Part shown: piece after piece, positions 53,113 to 64,000 of the stretch
Layout of the letters: every line of letters begins with the position of its first letter
Numbering within the stretch: position 1 is the first letter of the stretch
From: Corylus avellana
Taxonomy: Eukaryota > Streptophyta > Magnoliopsida > Fagales > Betulaceae
Assembly (NCBI RefSeq): GCF_901000735.1
Contig: NC_081541.1
Coordinates: forward strand, 45,737,485-45,801,484
Length of the DNA: 64,000 bases
Reading direction: 5' to 3'
The notes under the pieces: model-generated
The model's database searches: none
The model's input: only the letters and a program-made list of their open reading frames with translations
Told to the model about the DNA's origin: nothing
Made by a program: the position numbers and the translations under genes

Positions 53113-55131
53113 AAAAAAAAAAAAATCTTGTTTTGACCAATTCCTCAAAGAATTTACTTGAGAGATGATTCTAAACACATGCTTTTGTATAAAAACTAGG
53201 CCATTATTGTTGGAGAGGTGCTTTAGGGCTATAAAATATTTGACAAGGGCATGTGCTAATTGAAAATAGATCACAAAAAAAAATGTGAAATTACAGGAAG
53301 CCAAATGGGTTGGCACCGACAAAGTCTTTGATAAAACAATGTGATTGGTATTGGTGTTTTGGGAGGTTATGCTCTTTTGTGGCCCGTGAATTGATTCTGT
53401 TCATTGCCTATTAAACAAATATAGAAAACCTAAAAACCTAAAAAATAAACAAATATAGAAAACCTAAAAAAGAAAGAAAGAAAGAAAGAAAAAACGCCAT
53501 AGCCTTTTGTGTCCACCAACCAGGCCATATTCAATGGCTTTATTCTCCCTCATGGATATTCCATTACTTTTGGTCTTAAAGACTTCTTCCTTTCGTGTTA
53601 AAAAAATGTGTGGTTTTTGGATTTTTAATTTTAATTTTTAATTTTTGAATAAGGGTATCTTTGTATTTTTATAAATTTATGAAACGTTTTAGCTGATTGG
53701 GTTAGCAAAAAAGAAAGTTAAACTACCAGTTTTCCTAAAAACTTAAGCTGATAGGAAGATGTAAATTTAATCACTTGATCATTACTTTAACACTCCTCCT
53801 CACGTGTAAGCTCAAACTCTCTTTTAATAGGTGAAGCCCAACACGTGGAATATTTAATTTAAATTTGGGGTGAATTGACGGAGTCATGGTTGATCCCAAG
53901 ACCTTCGGCTTTGATACCAAGTCCGAAATAAGTCTTGAACCGACAGTAATGAGTGATCGAAAGCGGCTAATACATTGGACATTCACATTGTAAACTTCAA
54001 AACTTTGAGGATGACATTGGAGAGGGAAAAATGAAATTTTTCCTAAATTTTATTTAGGATATTTGAGCAAACTAATTAATTAACAATGAATGACAAAAGT
54101 TTTTATTTAAATTGATATATAAGTATGTGAATTACAGGCTTTAAAAATAAATGTTAATTTAATAGACATAATTAAAAAAAAAAAAAAAAACTTTAATCCC
54201 AATTTAAAAGAAAAAAATAATAAAAAAAATGTCCGACAATGAATGGGCTGAAGACAACTAATTCACATCTGTCTCATAAAACTCCCAGTTTGGTGCTGCG
54301 TCATAATGGGTAGGCTGGAACAGATAAAAAAGCAAGATAAAATAGGGCTGAAACGGTCTACCTTGTATTAAGTGCCAATATAATTCAATTGTGTTTGGTA
54401 AGGTAGTCTAAGACTTAAGAAAATAACCCAGCAAGACAAATGATAAAATTGCTCTTGAATTAAATTGGGGGAGTAGTACTATATACTATATACTCATTTT
54501 ACTCCATCCTATTAAGCTTTAGATTAGTTTGTACTTCAAAAAAATAAAAAATAAAATCAAAGGCCGCTGATATCTATCCTTAAAGGAGACGATTACTGAT
54601 ATTAGTTTAATAGATTAGATTGGAGAAAATTATTCCAATCCAGTTTAGTGAAAGAAAAACTAGTTCCAAGAGAGGGTTGTATAAGTTTTAGAAAATTTAA
54701 TTAGGGAAAATAGGGTACATGGGTAAATAATGATGTATCTTATAGATGGAGGGACCCAGAAAAGGCATAATCTATGAGTCATTTTCTTCCCATAACATTA
54801 AATTAAGAAGAAAAAAGCTAACAAAGAAACATGCACACAAATCCCAGCCAAGGCAGAGAGGAAATTTATTCATTAGATAAATTAAAAGAGCCAAAATCCC
54901 AATGTAAGAAGGCTATAACAGTGCTCAAGCCAAAGGAGGAGAACAAATGAACCCAGAGGAAACTAAACACAGACAAAACAACTTTCAATTGGCAACCAAG
55001 ATCACAAACTAGCATGGTAAAAACCCAATCCTAACATACATTTCAACCCATCAGCATCTCAGGGAAGATTCCATGACTATGATATCAGGTTAATTAGTTT
55101 ACATTGAGATGTCACTGATTGACTGAAAGCG
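53113..55131. other. Intergenic; LTR-type scrap; 3' flank of SMT1
   Basis: 53760-53960 contains a minus-strand CTTTGATACCAAG motif, like a retroelement primer-binding boundary, near CACTCCTCCTCACGTG. 53470-53492 is an (AAAG)n run. The part from about 54850 to 55131 is probably SMT1 3' UTR. No other gene seen. Confidence 0.4.
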
Positions 55132-58100
55132 GCTTCTGGGCCAAGAAGAAATACATTGGTGTGAAAATCTCTTTCCTGAAAGACAGTAATATAATTATGT
55201 GAGAAAGAAAAAAACTGTGATTAGGAAAGAATTTCAAAGGCTCTCTTTTTTATTTACCCATTTCTTTTCACTTGTCATTGTAAGAGTGGGTGGAATTAGA
55301 GAATAAGGACCAGTTCAAAATCACCCACTTGCACTAATTACTGGAATAGAGAAACTCTACATAGATGGATCCCATGTAATGGTGGATTCTGCATGAGGCT
55401 ACAACTTTCCCTATTCTAATACTAAAAAGAGAAGGCCCATTATTTCAGGTTTGAGGCTCATATATGAAGTATAATTACTACCTTTATGTTGCTCAGGAAT
55501 GATATATCAAAGATTTAGCAGATTTAGTTCTCAAATGAGCGCAAAGAGAATTAAGTATTACAGAGGGAACACTCACTTTCCACCTTCAACTAGCCCTTCT
55601 GCAGCCTGCTCTAGAAAGTTTTGAACACGTTGACTTCCCTTTGGGGCAAGTCCCACAAATTCAAGGGCCCTCACCTGCCAAAATGAAAACTCAGCTCTAA
55701 TCAACTGCCTTTCTAGAGTTGAACAAGTATGAATTCTTGATAATCTAAAAGCCGCAAAACCATTCAACCCAAAAGCATGGCTTTTCCAAAGAGTGTTGTA
55801 GAGGCAGGAGCTAACAAAACCAAGGAAGCATTTCAATGAAACAAATCTTACCATGTTTTTTGTAATGAAACGCCCAGCAGCAGTTAGACGGAAACTACTC
55901 AGTGAGAAGTGACTTTTATCCAAAGGCAAGTACCAAGGGAGAGGTGAGTCCACAGCAAGATCTTTCTCCCATATGACCTTTGTGCAGAATAAACAAATAA
56001 GTTGAAAATTGTGCCAAAAACAAAAAGAGATTCAGAAAAAAGAACAATAACTTGTAACTTGAGGTCACCTCAAAACCTGCTTGTTTGAGAGCTTCAAGGC
56101 ATTTTCCTGTCAACCTGATGTCAGGAAGGCCATCACCAATCTCGATTTCTGCCTACACCAATGAAACTTTGTTACATTGAAACGATAAAATAATCATGCT
56201 TAATTCAAGCATATCTTACCTTTATTTTTTGATGTTCTCGGTTATTGGGATCAAAAGAATCAGTCATGCACCACTCATATGCAGCAAAAAATTGGCCAGG
56301 CTTTAGTACTCTGTATATTTCTTTGTAGCATCCATACTATCCAGATCAGAAGCAAAGGTTAAACCAATATGAACCGAAGAGAAAAAAAAAGAAAAATACA
56401 CTAAAAAGTGGAATTTGATTTTGAATACATACTGCGTCTGGTGCATGACAAGTAGCTTCAATTGCATATACTGCATCAAAAGTATTGTCAGGAAATGACA
56501 TTTTCATGAAGTCAGCCTGCGTCATCAAGAATCAATATTAATCAGGCATCTATCAACAAAAACCCTTTTGTAGTAACATAAAAGGTTTGTTTCCAAGTCT
56601 CTTGGTCTGCAATATAACCAACCTTCACAAAATCGCAGGTTTTGTCCACTCCAGCAATGCGGTTTAGTTCCTGTGGAGCGACAGAAGCTTGCATGTGACA
56701 TTGCTATTTTGATATTTTAGCACTTCAGTCGTTATAAGCTAACTGCGAAAAATCCTTATAAAACCAATACTATGGGCTAAAGACAAAAAGTTAAAAAGAA
56801 ACAAAAAGCCCACAACCACTGCTCAGGTTTTTCCTAACAACTAAATCAAAACACAAAAACAAGAGGTAATAATGATCGTTCTAAATGCGTTTGATTTTAT
56901 ATCACTGAGTGAGAGACCACTATATACCTTTCCCCTTGTGATCTGATATTCATTGTTGTTCAACCCCGTAACTGATGCTGAGCTGTAACAAATCACCATT
57001 GCATACATAACTAAAGAGTCCTTCCTCAAGAGAAAGTTCAATAAATATAGAAACTTCAAAACCTTCTAAATTAAACCAAATACCAGCACAAGTAGTTATA
57101 ACATAAGCAAAAATAGGATCAGTCCAAAAATTTATTATCAAAGCTTTTTCAAAGGTAAATGTTGACAATTTATAGACGGAATATAAAATACAATCCTAGC
57201 AACTATTAAGCACTTCTGTTTTCTCTTTCTCAAAAATCTAATTGATATCATTATTACTTTAGCAATTCAATAATACTTTCAATATTTATCCAGAACCACA
57301 AAGCACAAACATATCTACTGTGAGTGTACCTAGAATATAATGAAAACTACAAACAAGTTGAAAGCATGACCTCCATGGCACTATTGTTTAATCAATGGTA
57401 GAAATCAAAAGGAGAGAAAATGGATGGGAGGGGTGGGGGAGGGGGTGGAAGAGATTAAACGCTCAATAAATCCCAAAACTTTCCCAGTTAGAACAGGATT
57501 CCCCAAACAAAAAAGGCCATTCACCTGAATCTAGAAATTTCTCTTAGCGGTCCTCCAATTCCACATCCAACGTCCAATACCTATTATGTCAAACAAAAAC
57601 ATCAAAATTCAACTAGTAAATCTCTAAATTGTCAGTTTCCCCATGTTCTACTAAGGGAACAAACCTTCTGTCCAGGCTTCAGGCCTAGTTGTAGAGCAAG
57701 GAAGTGCTCATGTCGCTTGATGCTCTCTCGAAGAGACTCACCTTTCCATCTTTAGGAACAAAAATATGCACATGATTAGATATAATCAGCAATGTACACC
57801 AAAAGGAATTATACTGCATTTCTTCAAAGGCTACCTGGGCGCAAAATGGAAAGACTCCCCCCAGCCAAACTCATAAAAGCTAGTAGCAAGATCATAGTAT
57901 TTATTAACCTGAAATCCACAAGAGACAGTTCAATTTTATTCTTCAGACATCTAGTAGATCTGGCATCCAAAGGGAAAATTTCCAGGTTATTCCTCATTTC
58001 AACCAATAGAACAACAAATAAGATGGAAAAAAGATCAAGTATAAGAAGGCCAACCTTGCCAATATAGAAAAAACCTCATAAACAAAAATAACTTTACAAA

Positions 58101-60314
58101 TAATTCAAGTTGCTGGCTCGTACAAGGCTAATTCAAGTTGCTGGTTCGTACAAGGTTCAACATATAGTTCAAGGCTTTTCCAATCTACCTCATAAAGTTT
58201 GTACATCTAATAGTATACATGATGCCACATTATTTAATTTTTTAAAAAGATGTGCCAACATTGACATCATGTATACAATAGACGCACCAATTTTAAATCC
58301 TGACCATGAAATAAAGAGGAACAGATTTCCTAGAATACATTATAACATGATTTAGAAACCAAACGCCAAACATATTATTATAGTAAATTCCAAAGACAGT
58401 AACACTGCCATCACATGGACATTCTGTTGATTGGCAGTTAATTCTTTAAACACGACAATCTTAATTCTCAATTAAAAAGATTGCTAAAAAGAGAACAGCA
58501 CTCACCATGTCAGAGTAGTTAGCTTTTCTCTCTTCCTCATCACCACCATAAAAGCCATGATACTTCTCATACCTGAATCGCCAAACAAAAACTTTTACCA
58601 CAAAAACCAACCATGCCAACAATAAATCGAGGACAGAAAGTCACATCATCAGGTATGCCACACCAAGGTATCAACAAAGCTTTTCTAGAAATGCTAACAT
58701 TTACAAGCATAAGAAGCTTAATGTTCTCAAATGTAATCAATTACTCCTACAAAATTGAAGGACAGTAAAAGAGCTGGCCATGTACACACAATTCTTTAAT
58801 AATAGAGAATAAAGATATTAGAAAACATAGCATACCAACATTAAAATAACTTCATAACAGACCTCAAGCAACAGCATTAGTGCACTTCCCCCCACTTTGT
58901 CGACTATGAATAATATCCCAAACCTCATTAGTTCAACATGGTGGAAAATATAGTAGATTCTGGAATCTTAAGCAATTCATGTCTGGAATACTAGATGAAT
59001 TTGGCTTCACATCTAATTCCATAACAGCTCCAAAAGAAGTTAGTGGTTTGTCATGTTTTCTTAAGGTGGTTGTGGTTCTTGTACTTTCATTCCAGTAACC
59101 AGGTTATGGCGTGCAACTTGTTTATCCGCTATTATGCAGAAACTTCAGTTGCATAGCATTCTAACTTTAGAATCAATGCAGTATACACTGGATGAAATAT
59201 CTGTCTCTATTTTAAGTCGGGGTAACATGTATATTTATTTAAGATTATTGGTACCCTTGCCAGAATTTCATATTCTGTAAAACAACAGAGCTTGAACTTC
59301 TATTGTCACTGTACAGTTGAAAATGAAGAAAAGGAAAGGAAAGGAAATGGAAATCAAACCTCACAAAAACAATTCAAACCTCTAGCAGCCACGAAATCTC
59401 CAACTTTTTATATCCAATAAAGCACAAATTTCCATAAATTCGGATTTCATCAAAAGCTTGTCTAAATAAGCCTGGTAAACAGCCAAAACAAAAAGGGGAA
59501 CGACACCCCATTTCGAGTCAGTGGTAGAAGAAAATTCCTAGCTAGATATTCTTTTTCTAAACTTTCCCAGAACGCCATCAAACTTACTGCGCTATGTTGT
59601 GGGTTCAACACTCACCGTGGGCGTGCTTTTTTAAACTCACCAATATTTTTTTAAAAAAAATATCCTTGAAAGGTCCGTGCATTCTGCTCTCTCCAAATAC
59701 ACTACATTGTACATAAAGGAGCTAACCTCCATCCAAAATGTCACTTGACCACACAACTTATTACCAACTCTCTCACCAACTCAATCAACACCAAACAAAT
59801 TATATAGCGAGCTACATAAATTTCTTGCCACTTCACAATCAAAAACTATTAAAACCAGGGGGCACCCCTTGGTCACTTCACAGGTTGAAAGTACCACAAG
59901 GATAATTATTGTCAGGAGGAACTTGGTGGATATAGCAGTCCCATTTTCACCAACAGTACATTCGCAATCAATGCAATGCATTAACCTTAGGGTCCACCTC
60001 TGCAACCCAACATTCCCTTACAGAAACGGTAAAATAAAAGAAAAAGTATTTGTATCAGATCCACCGTCATCACCAACACAGTGTCCCACAAAATAAAAAC
60101 CTTAAATTCACTGTAATTATCAACTGGGCGCCCGAAATATTCAACCCAAATCAAAACCAGAGTAATACTTAAACACCATTATGAACTTGGCTTCTGATAT
60201 AATCCGGATTAGTTTCATTCTTGTTGCTTAATCAACCCAAATCATCTTTCAGGTAAAAAAACAGTGAAACAGAGATTGGAGCTAAATCATAATTTTAGAG
60301 AGAGAGAGAGAGAG

Positions 60315-60346
<32 letters not shown>

Positions 60347-60621
60347 CACTAAAGTTTGGCGTAATATAGAAAATCCCACATTTTATTTTACATCTACCGT
60401 AAAACCTTTTGGGTTTTTTGAGGACATGTTATATCAAACATAAGACTGAAGATTCATTCAGAAAGACAAAGAAACAGATTAGTTAGAAGCTCCACAAGCA
60501 CAACCCTGGAGAGACAAAGAGTGAGTGAAACATCATACTGTTCGACGGCGGAGAGGACTTCACTCTTCTCGATCTTCCCACCCAGACCTGACGCGAGATC
60601 CAAAGCTCCTGGCTTCGACAT
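55132..60621 (-). CDS. SMT1: Cycloartenol C-24 methyltransferase (SMT1), complete 13-exon gene
   Basis: Transfers methyl from S-adenosylmethionine to C-24 of cycloartenol, giving 24-methylenecycloartanol, the entry to plant phytosterol synthesis. The family is ER-associated. Exons on the minus strand: 60621-60539, 58572-58506, 57908-57835, 57749-57665, 57580-57525, 56982-56928, 56670-56623, 56516-56433, 56336-56220, 56152-56069, 55977-55852, 55674-55577, 55195-55132. All introns are GT-AG and phases agree, giving 346 aa (Arabidopsis SMT1 336). Sterol-site motif [12 protein letters not shown] is at about 62-73, SAM motif [11 protein letters not shown] at 104-113, [14 protein letters not shown] at about 127-140, and [12 protein letters not shown] at about 173-184. 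The C terminus has [12 protein letters not shown]. It differs from SMT2/3, which have a longer N-terminal membrane anchor. Complete with no disabling change; high certainty. Confidence 0.97.
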
Positions 60622-60892
60622 TCGGCAAAACCCAACACACACGCGCGGTCACGGAGATCTAAGACAAAAAAAAAAAAATTGAACACAACAAAAAGAGAAA
60701 CCAAAGAAAAGTGTTAGAATCAGAGTCGTAGAAAACGATTTCGGAAAACATGTTTCGGATGTAATGTGGACTGGTTGAGCATTACATCGAGTGGCGGAGG
60801 ATCCCAGAGGCTTTTCGGAGAGAGGCAAGAGGAGAGAGATAGAGACCAGAGAGAGAGATATGTTTGATTCGTTGGCTCGTTGCATAAAATGG

Positions 60893-60902
60893 ATATATAT
60901 AG
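60893..60902 (-). promoter_or_regulatory. Probable TATA box of SMT1
   Basis: CTATATATAT on the minus strand about 270 bases before the start codon, inside a (GA/CT)-rich promoter/leader. Position only; other starts are possible. Confidence 0.4.
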
Positions 60903-60905
60903 AGA

Positions 60906-61547
60906 GAGTAAAGTTGGATTCAGATTGATACCTTTGTAACATATATGACAGATAGATAGATAGATAGATTGTTATAAGGACATTAGAGTGTTCTTGTTTC
61001 ATCTCAAATGTGTTTACATTTAAAATTATTAATAAATTAAAATTTAATAATATTACATTTAGAATTAGGACGATTCAAGAAAATTGTATCCTCTTCCTAG
61101 CATTACTATAGATTAATCACTAAAATTTGTGATATATTTTCGAAGGGAAACTTTTAAGTTTAACTACTGCTTGCTAACTCTATTTGCGAGTTTTTTTTTT
61201 TATTTTTTACACATTTTTTAACAAATCATTCAAAACATAAAAAAATAGGAGAAAATATACTTTATGTCTTTACCCCTCTAAATCTCTAATTTTCACCTCT
61301 TATTTCAATTTAGTCTTTAATGTTTAAAAATTGACAATGTATTCCAACAAAATATAAAAAACTTGCAATGTGACTCATCTGTTAACCATTTCCGTCTAAT
61401 TTAATCGAAAATTTCGCATATGTGGCAATGCAAGTGCATTTTTTTTTAGTTTTTTATTTTTTTATCTTTGATTTTCAAAATTGCACCATATTTTTTGATG
61501 GAATTCCAAAAATGCCCCTAATTAACAAGTCCAAAATTAGAGAAAAG

Positions 61548-61580
<33 letters not shown>

Positions 61581-61620
61581 GGGTGGCCGTAGCCACCTTC
61601 TTTGGCCATGGGGTGGCCGA
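60906..61620. other. SMT1 upstream intergenic region
   Basis: (GATA)n at 60951-60967 and an A(31) run near 61549-61579. No gene seen. Confidence 0.4.
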
Positions 61621-61623
61621 GAT

Positions 61624-62738
61624 TAGGGCTGGGCAAAAACCCGCCCAACCTGCAAACCGGCCCCACCCCGCCCTGCCTGGGTTTTATGTGTATTTTTGCT
61701 GGTTTGGGTAAAATTTCTCCTAACCCGTGCGTGGCGAGGCGGGTAGCAGGTTTAGACATTTTTTCCCTGTGGGTACCAGCCACGCCTCGATTCTACCCAC
61801 CCATTAGTAACCTAACGCTAAAAACCCAAAATATCTCTTACCTCTCCCTATTTTCTCTCATCTCACTCAGCAACCGCATCAGCCACGCCTCGATTCTACC
61901 CACCCATTAGTAACCTAACGCTAAAAACCCAAAATATCTCTTACCTCTCCCTATTTTCTCTCATCTCACTCAGCAACCGCATCACGCCTCCTGGCTCCAA
62001 CAAGAAAGAATTTTCTCCTTCTTTCCCTCTGGTTTTCTTCTTCTTCTTCTCCTTCTTTCCCCCTCCACGCAGCTTTCACTCACCTAGCTCCCACCCATGC
62101 TCTTTCTGTCGACATCCAGAGAGCTCGGAGACGAAAAGACAGTGAGATTGAGAAGGAGTCGGGATTGAAAGAGAGGGAGTTGGGCTTAGAGTGAAATGGA
62201 GGGAGAATCAGTGAGAAAGAGAGATAAAGAAGAGAAAGAGAGAAATGAATTTACGGTGAGAAATAGAAAGATGGAATTATGGTTCTTTCCCTTTGATTAT
62301 TAGGTTCTCATGAATTATGAGGTAAGTCGTGATTGATTAGTTAAATTTTCTCTCCTTTCCATTTGATTTTCTTCTCTTTTTCTCCTTCTTTCCCTCTGAT
62401 TTTCTTCTCTTCTTCTCCTTCTTTCCCTCGATATGTTTGCTTGTTGAGAAAATCCTTCGGAGCGTGGAAGAGAAAATTTTGATGTTTTGGATTCTTTCCC
62501 GACCCGCACTGCGAAACCCGCGCCTATTCAACCCGCCTCGCAATACCCAAACCCGCACGGATATTGTAATTTTTTGTGGGTGACGGGTTGGAATTTCCAA
62601 AACCCTTAGGGTGCGAGGCAGGTGGGAAAAAGGTTGATACCCGCCCCGCCCCGACCCGTGCCCACCCCCAGCCGAGACACCCCCAAAGGGTTTGGGGGAG
62701 GTGTAGGTAGTTTGGGGTTATGCAGGTTTTGCCCACTC
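61624..62738. mobile_element. GC-rich hAT-like non-autonomous element
   Basis: The left end TAGGGCTGGGCAAAAACCCG is inverted at the right end as GCAGGTTTTGCCCACTCCTA. Subterminal regions are packed with ACCCGCC/GGGTTT motifs in both orientations (CCGCCCCGCCCCGACCCG near 62641-62658). The CT-rich interior carries a 103-bp tandem duplication (61778-61880, 61881-61983). No transposase and no clear target duplication. Termini of this kind are common in plant hAT elements. Confidence 0.6.
61778..61983. repeat. Tandem duplication, 103 bp x 2
   Basis: AGCCACGCCTCGATTCTACC through CAGCAACCGCATC appears twice back to back with no differences that I can see. Confidence 0.93.
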
Positions 62739-63576
62739 CTAATTGTCATTGTTAGTGAATGATAAGAAGGATGGCTACACAATCACCTCTAATTTATTGT
62801 GACCACCACAATAGGCCATGTGTGGTCATGAAACCACACCTCTCTTCATGGTAACAACATAGTGGCAATGAGTCAAATTTACATCTGTTTGTATTTTCTT
62901 AAAATATACTGATTTATTTCATAAAAAATATTGTCTCAAATATATTACCTACCAGAAAGCCCTTTAAGAAATTGGGATGTCTCTCTTTTACAACTAAGAT
63001 AGTTCGGCTACCTCAAGCTTACTTAAATGGCCATTAGGGATGTCTCTTTTTGACTACAAGATATTTCGGCCACCCCAAGTCCCACCCAACCTTTAGGGTG
63101 ATTTGAAAGCAGCCAAAAATAAAATTTTCAGATAAAAAGGTAATTGGAGTAATGCTAGGAGGACTAGAATATTTATAAATGTAACTTAGACTTTTAAAAT
63201 CATAAATAAATAAAAATTATCTCAAATTTAATAATAATTTTTTTTTTAAAAAAAAAATTGTTGATATTTGTTCGAAAGAGGAGAGTGGGAGAGATTAGTG
63301 GACAGGAGTAAATTTCCTTGAATTTTTTTTTTTTGGTTGGTAAGTGCAAATTTCCTTGAATTGAAAGTAAAGGAGAAGGACTTTTTCTTGACAGACAATG
63401 AAGCATCTGGTGGAAATTTAGGAAGACAGCGCAGAAGAGGGTGTCCTTTTCTTTCGCGAAAGTGGTCCTTGCCGCGTCGTCGCTGCACGTGGGTGGATCT
63501 GTACGTCAGATAAGCTTGGAGAATCCAGAATCAAATTTATTTAGCTTTCCTGATTTTCAGCTTCTTTTTATTTATT

Positions 63577-63612
<36 letters not shown>

Positions 63613-63728
63613 TAATAAAAACAAATGGAAAAGGTGACAAATAGTTTTGGACTTTAAACTTTGAGTATTTACTTTATTAATTAAATTTTTTTTTTAAGTT
63701 TAATTATTATTATTATTATTATTATTTT
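62739..63728. other. Intergenic, no gene seen
   Basis: Contains GGCCACC/GTGGCC-type repeat scraps (62760-63090) and a possible MITE end, GAGTAATGCTAGGAGGA, near 63149. An (ATTT)n/(ATT)n tract runs from about 63567 to 63613. Confidence 0.35.
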
Positions 63729-64000
63729 GGGTAAAGTTCACTTAACTCCCTCAAACTATCACTCCAATGACAATCTACCTCCCAAACTATTAATTTATTC
63801 CAAAAACTACCAAAACAATGATAATGTACCCCCAATTGTTAAAAAATGATGAAATTACCCCTATTAAAATAAAAACAAAAATATTAAAATTTAATTTTTT
63901 TATTTTATTTTAAGGGTATTTTTGTTTTATTGAAAATTCTATAAAAATAATTTCCCCATCTTCTCTCTTATATTGTTACACATGTCATTTAAATAAAAAA
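63729..64000. mobile_element. MITE-like repeat cut by window end
   Basis: Begins GGGTAAAGTTCACTTAACTC and continues CTCCCTCAAACTATCAC, like the left arm of the GGGGTAACTTCAC elements (28370). The right arm is not in the window. Confidence 0.45.

Noticed and set aside
62315..62600. Arg/Glu/Lys-rich minus ORFs
   Set aside because: Produced by CT-rich low-complexity sequence inside the hAT-like element.

Overview
This is AT-rich nuclear DNA from a flowering plant, most likely a woody eudicot. The evidence is genes with many short exons and GT-AG introns, plant-specific protein families, a plant-type nuclear tRNA, and dense small transposons (hAT and MULE MITEs, TRIM, SINEs, a solo LTR). Species cannot be fixed from the sequence. 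There are two runs of N, at 14690-15043 and 43073-43172.

Layout. (1) 1.2-9.0 kb: a complete ten-exon polyamine oxidase gene of the Arabidopsis PAO1 type on the minus strand (496 aa by my splice reconstruction). (2) 9.1-29.3 kb: no recognisable conserved gene, but many short transposons. Several have target-site duplications readable by eye: hAT elements at 10935-11812 and 20834-21173, a TRIM at 27960-28298, a MULE-type MITE at 28370-28760 and a SINE at 27290-27394. (3) 29.3-31.6 kb: a three-exon P-class PPR gene (480 aa, like Arabidopsis At3g53170) with a tRNA-Arg(TCT) gene just upstream on the same strand. (4) 32.6-50.4 kb: a rearranged block built largely from decayed pieces of a class II histone deacetylase gene (HDA5/HDA18-like), including a tandem array of its catalytic-domain exon. 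It also holds two coiled-coil-coding exons with intact splice sites and a solo LTR. About 7 kb of it (36.0-43.07 kb) recurs almost identically at 43.17-50.41 kb on the other side of the 100-N gap, which looks like an unmerged contig overlap. (5) 51.5-52.1 kb: a compact small-protein gene. (6) 55.1-60.6 kb: a complete 13-exon sterol C-24 methyltransferase gene (SMT1, 346 aa) on the minus strand. (7) 60.9-64 kb: repeats, including a GC-rich hAT-like element.

The genes are independent plant transcription units: polyamine catabolism, organelle RNA processing, sterol synthesis and one tRNA. They do not form a pathway cluster. The most unusual part is the histone-deacetylase-derived repeat block and its suspicious duplication.
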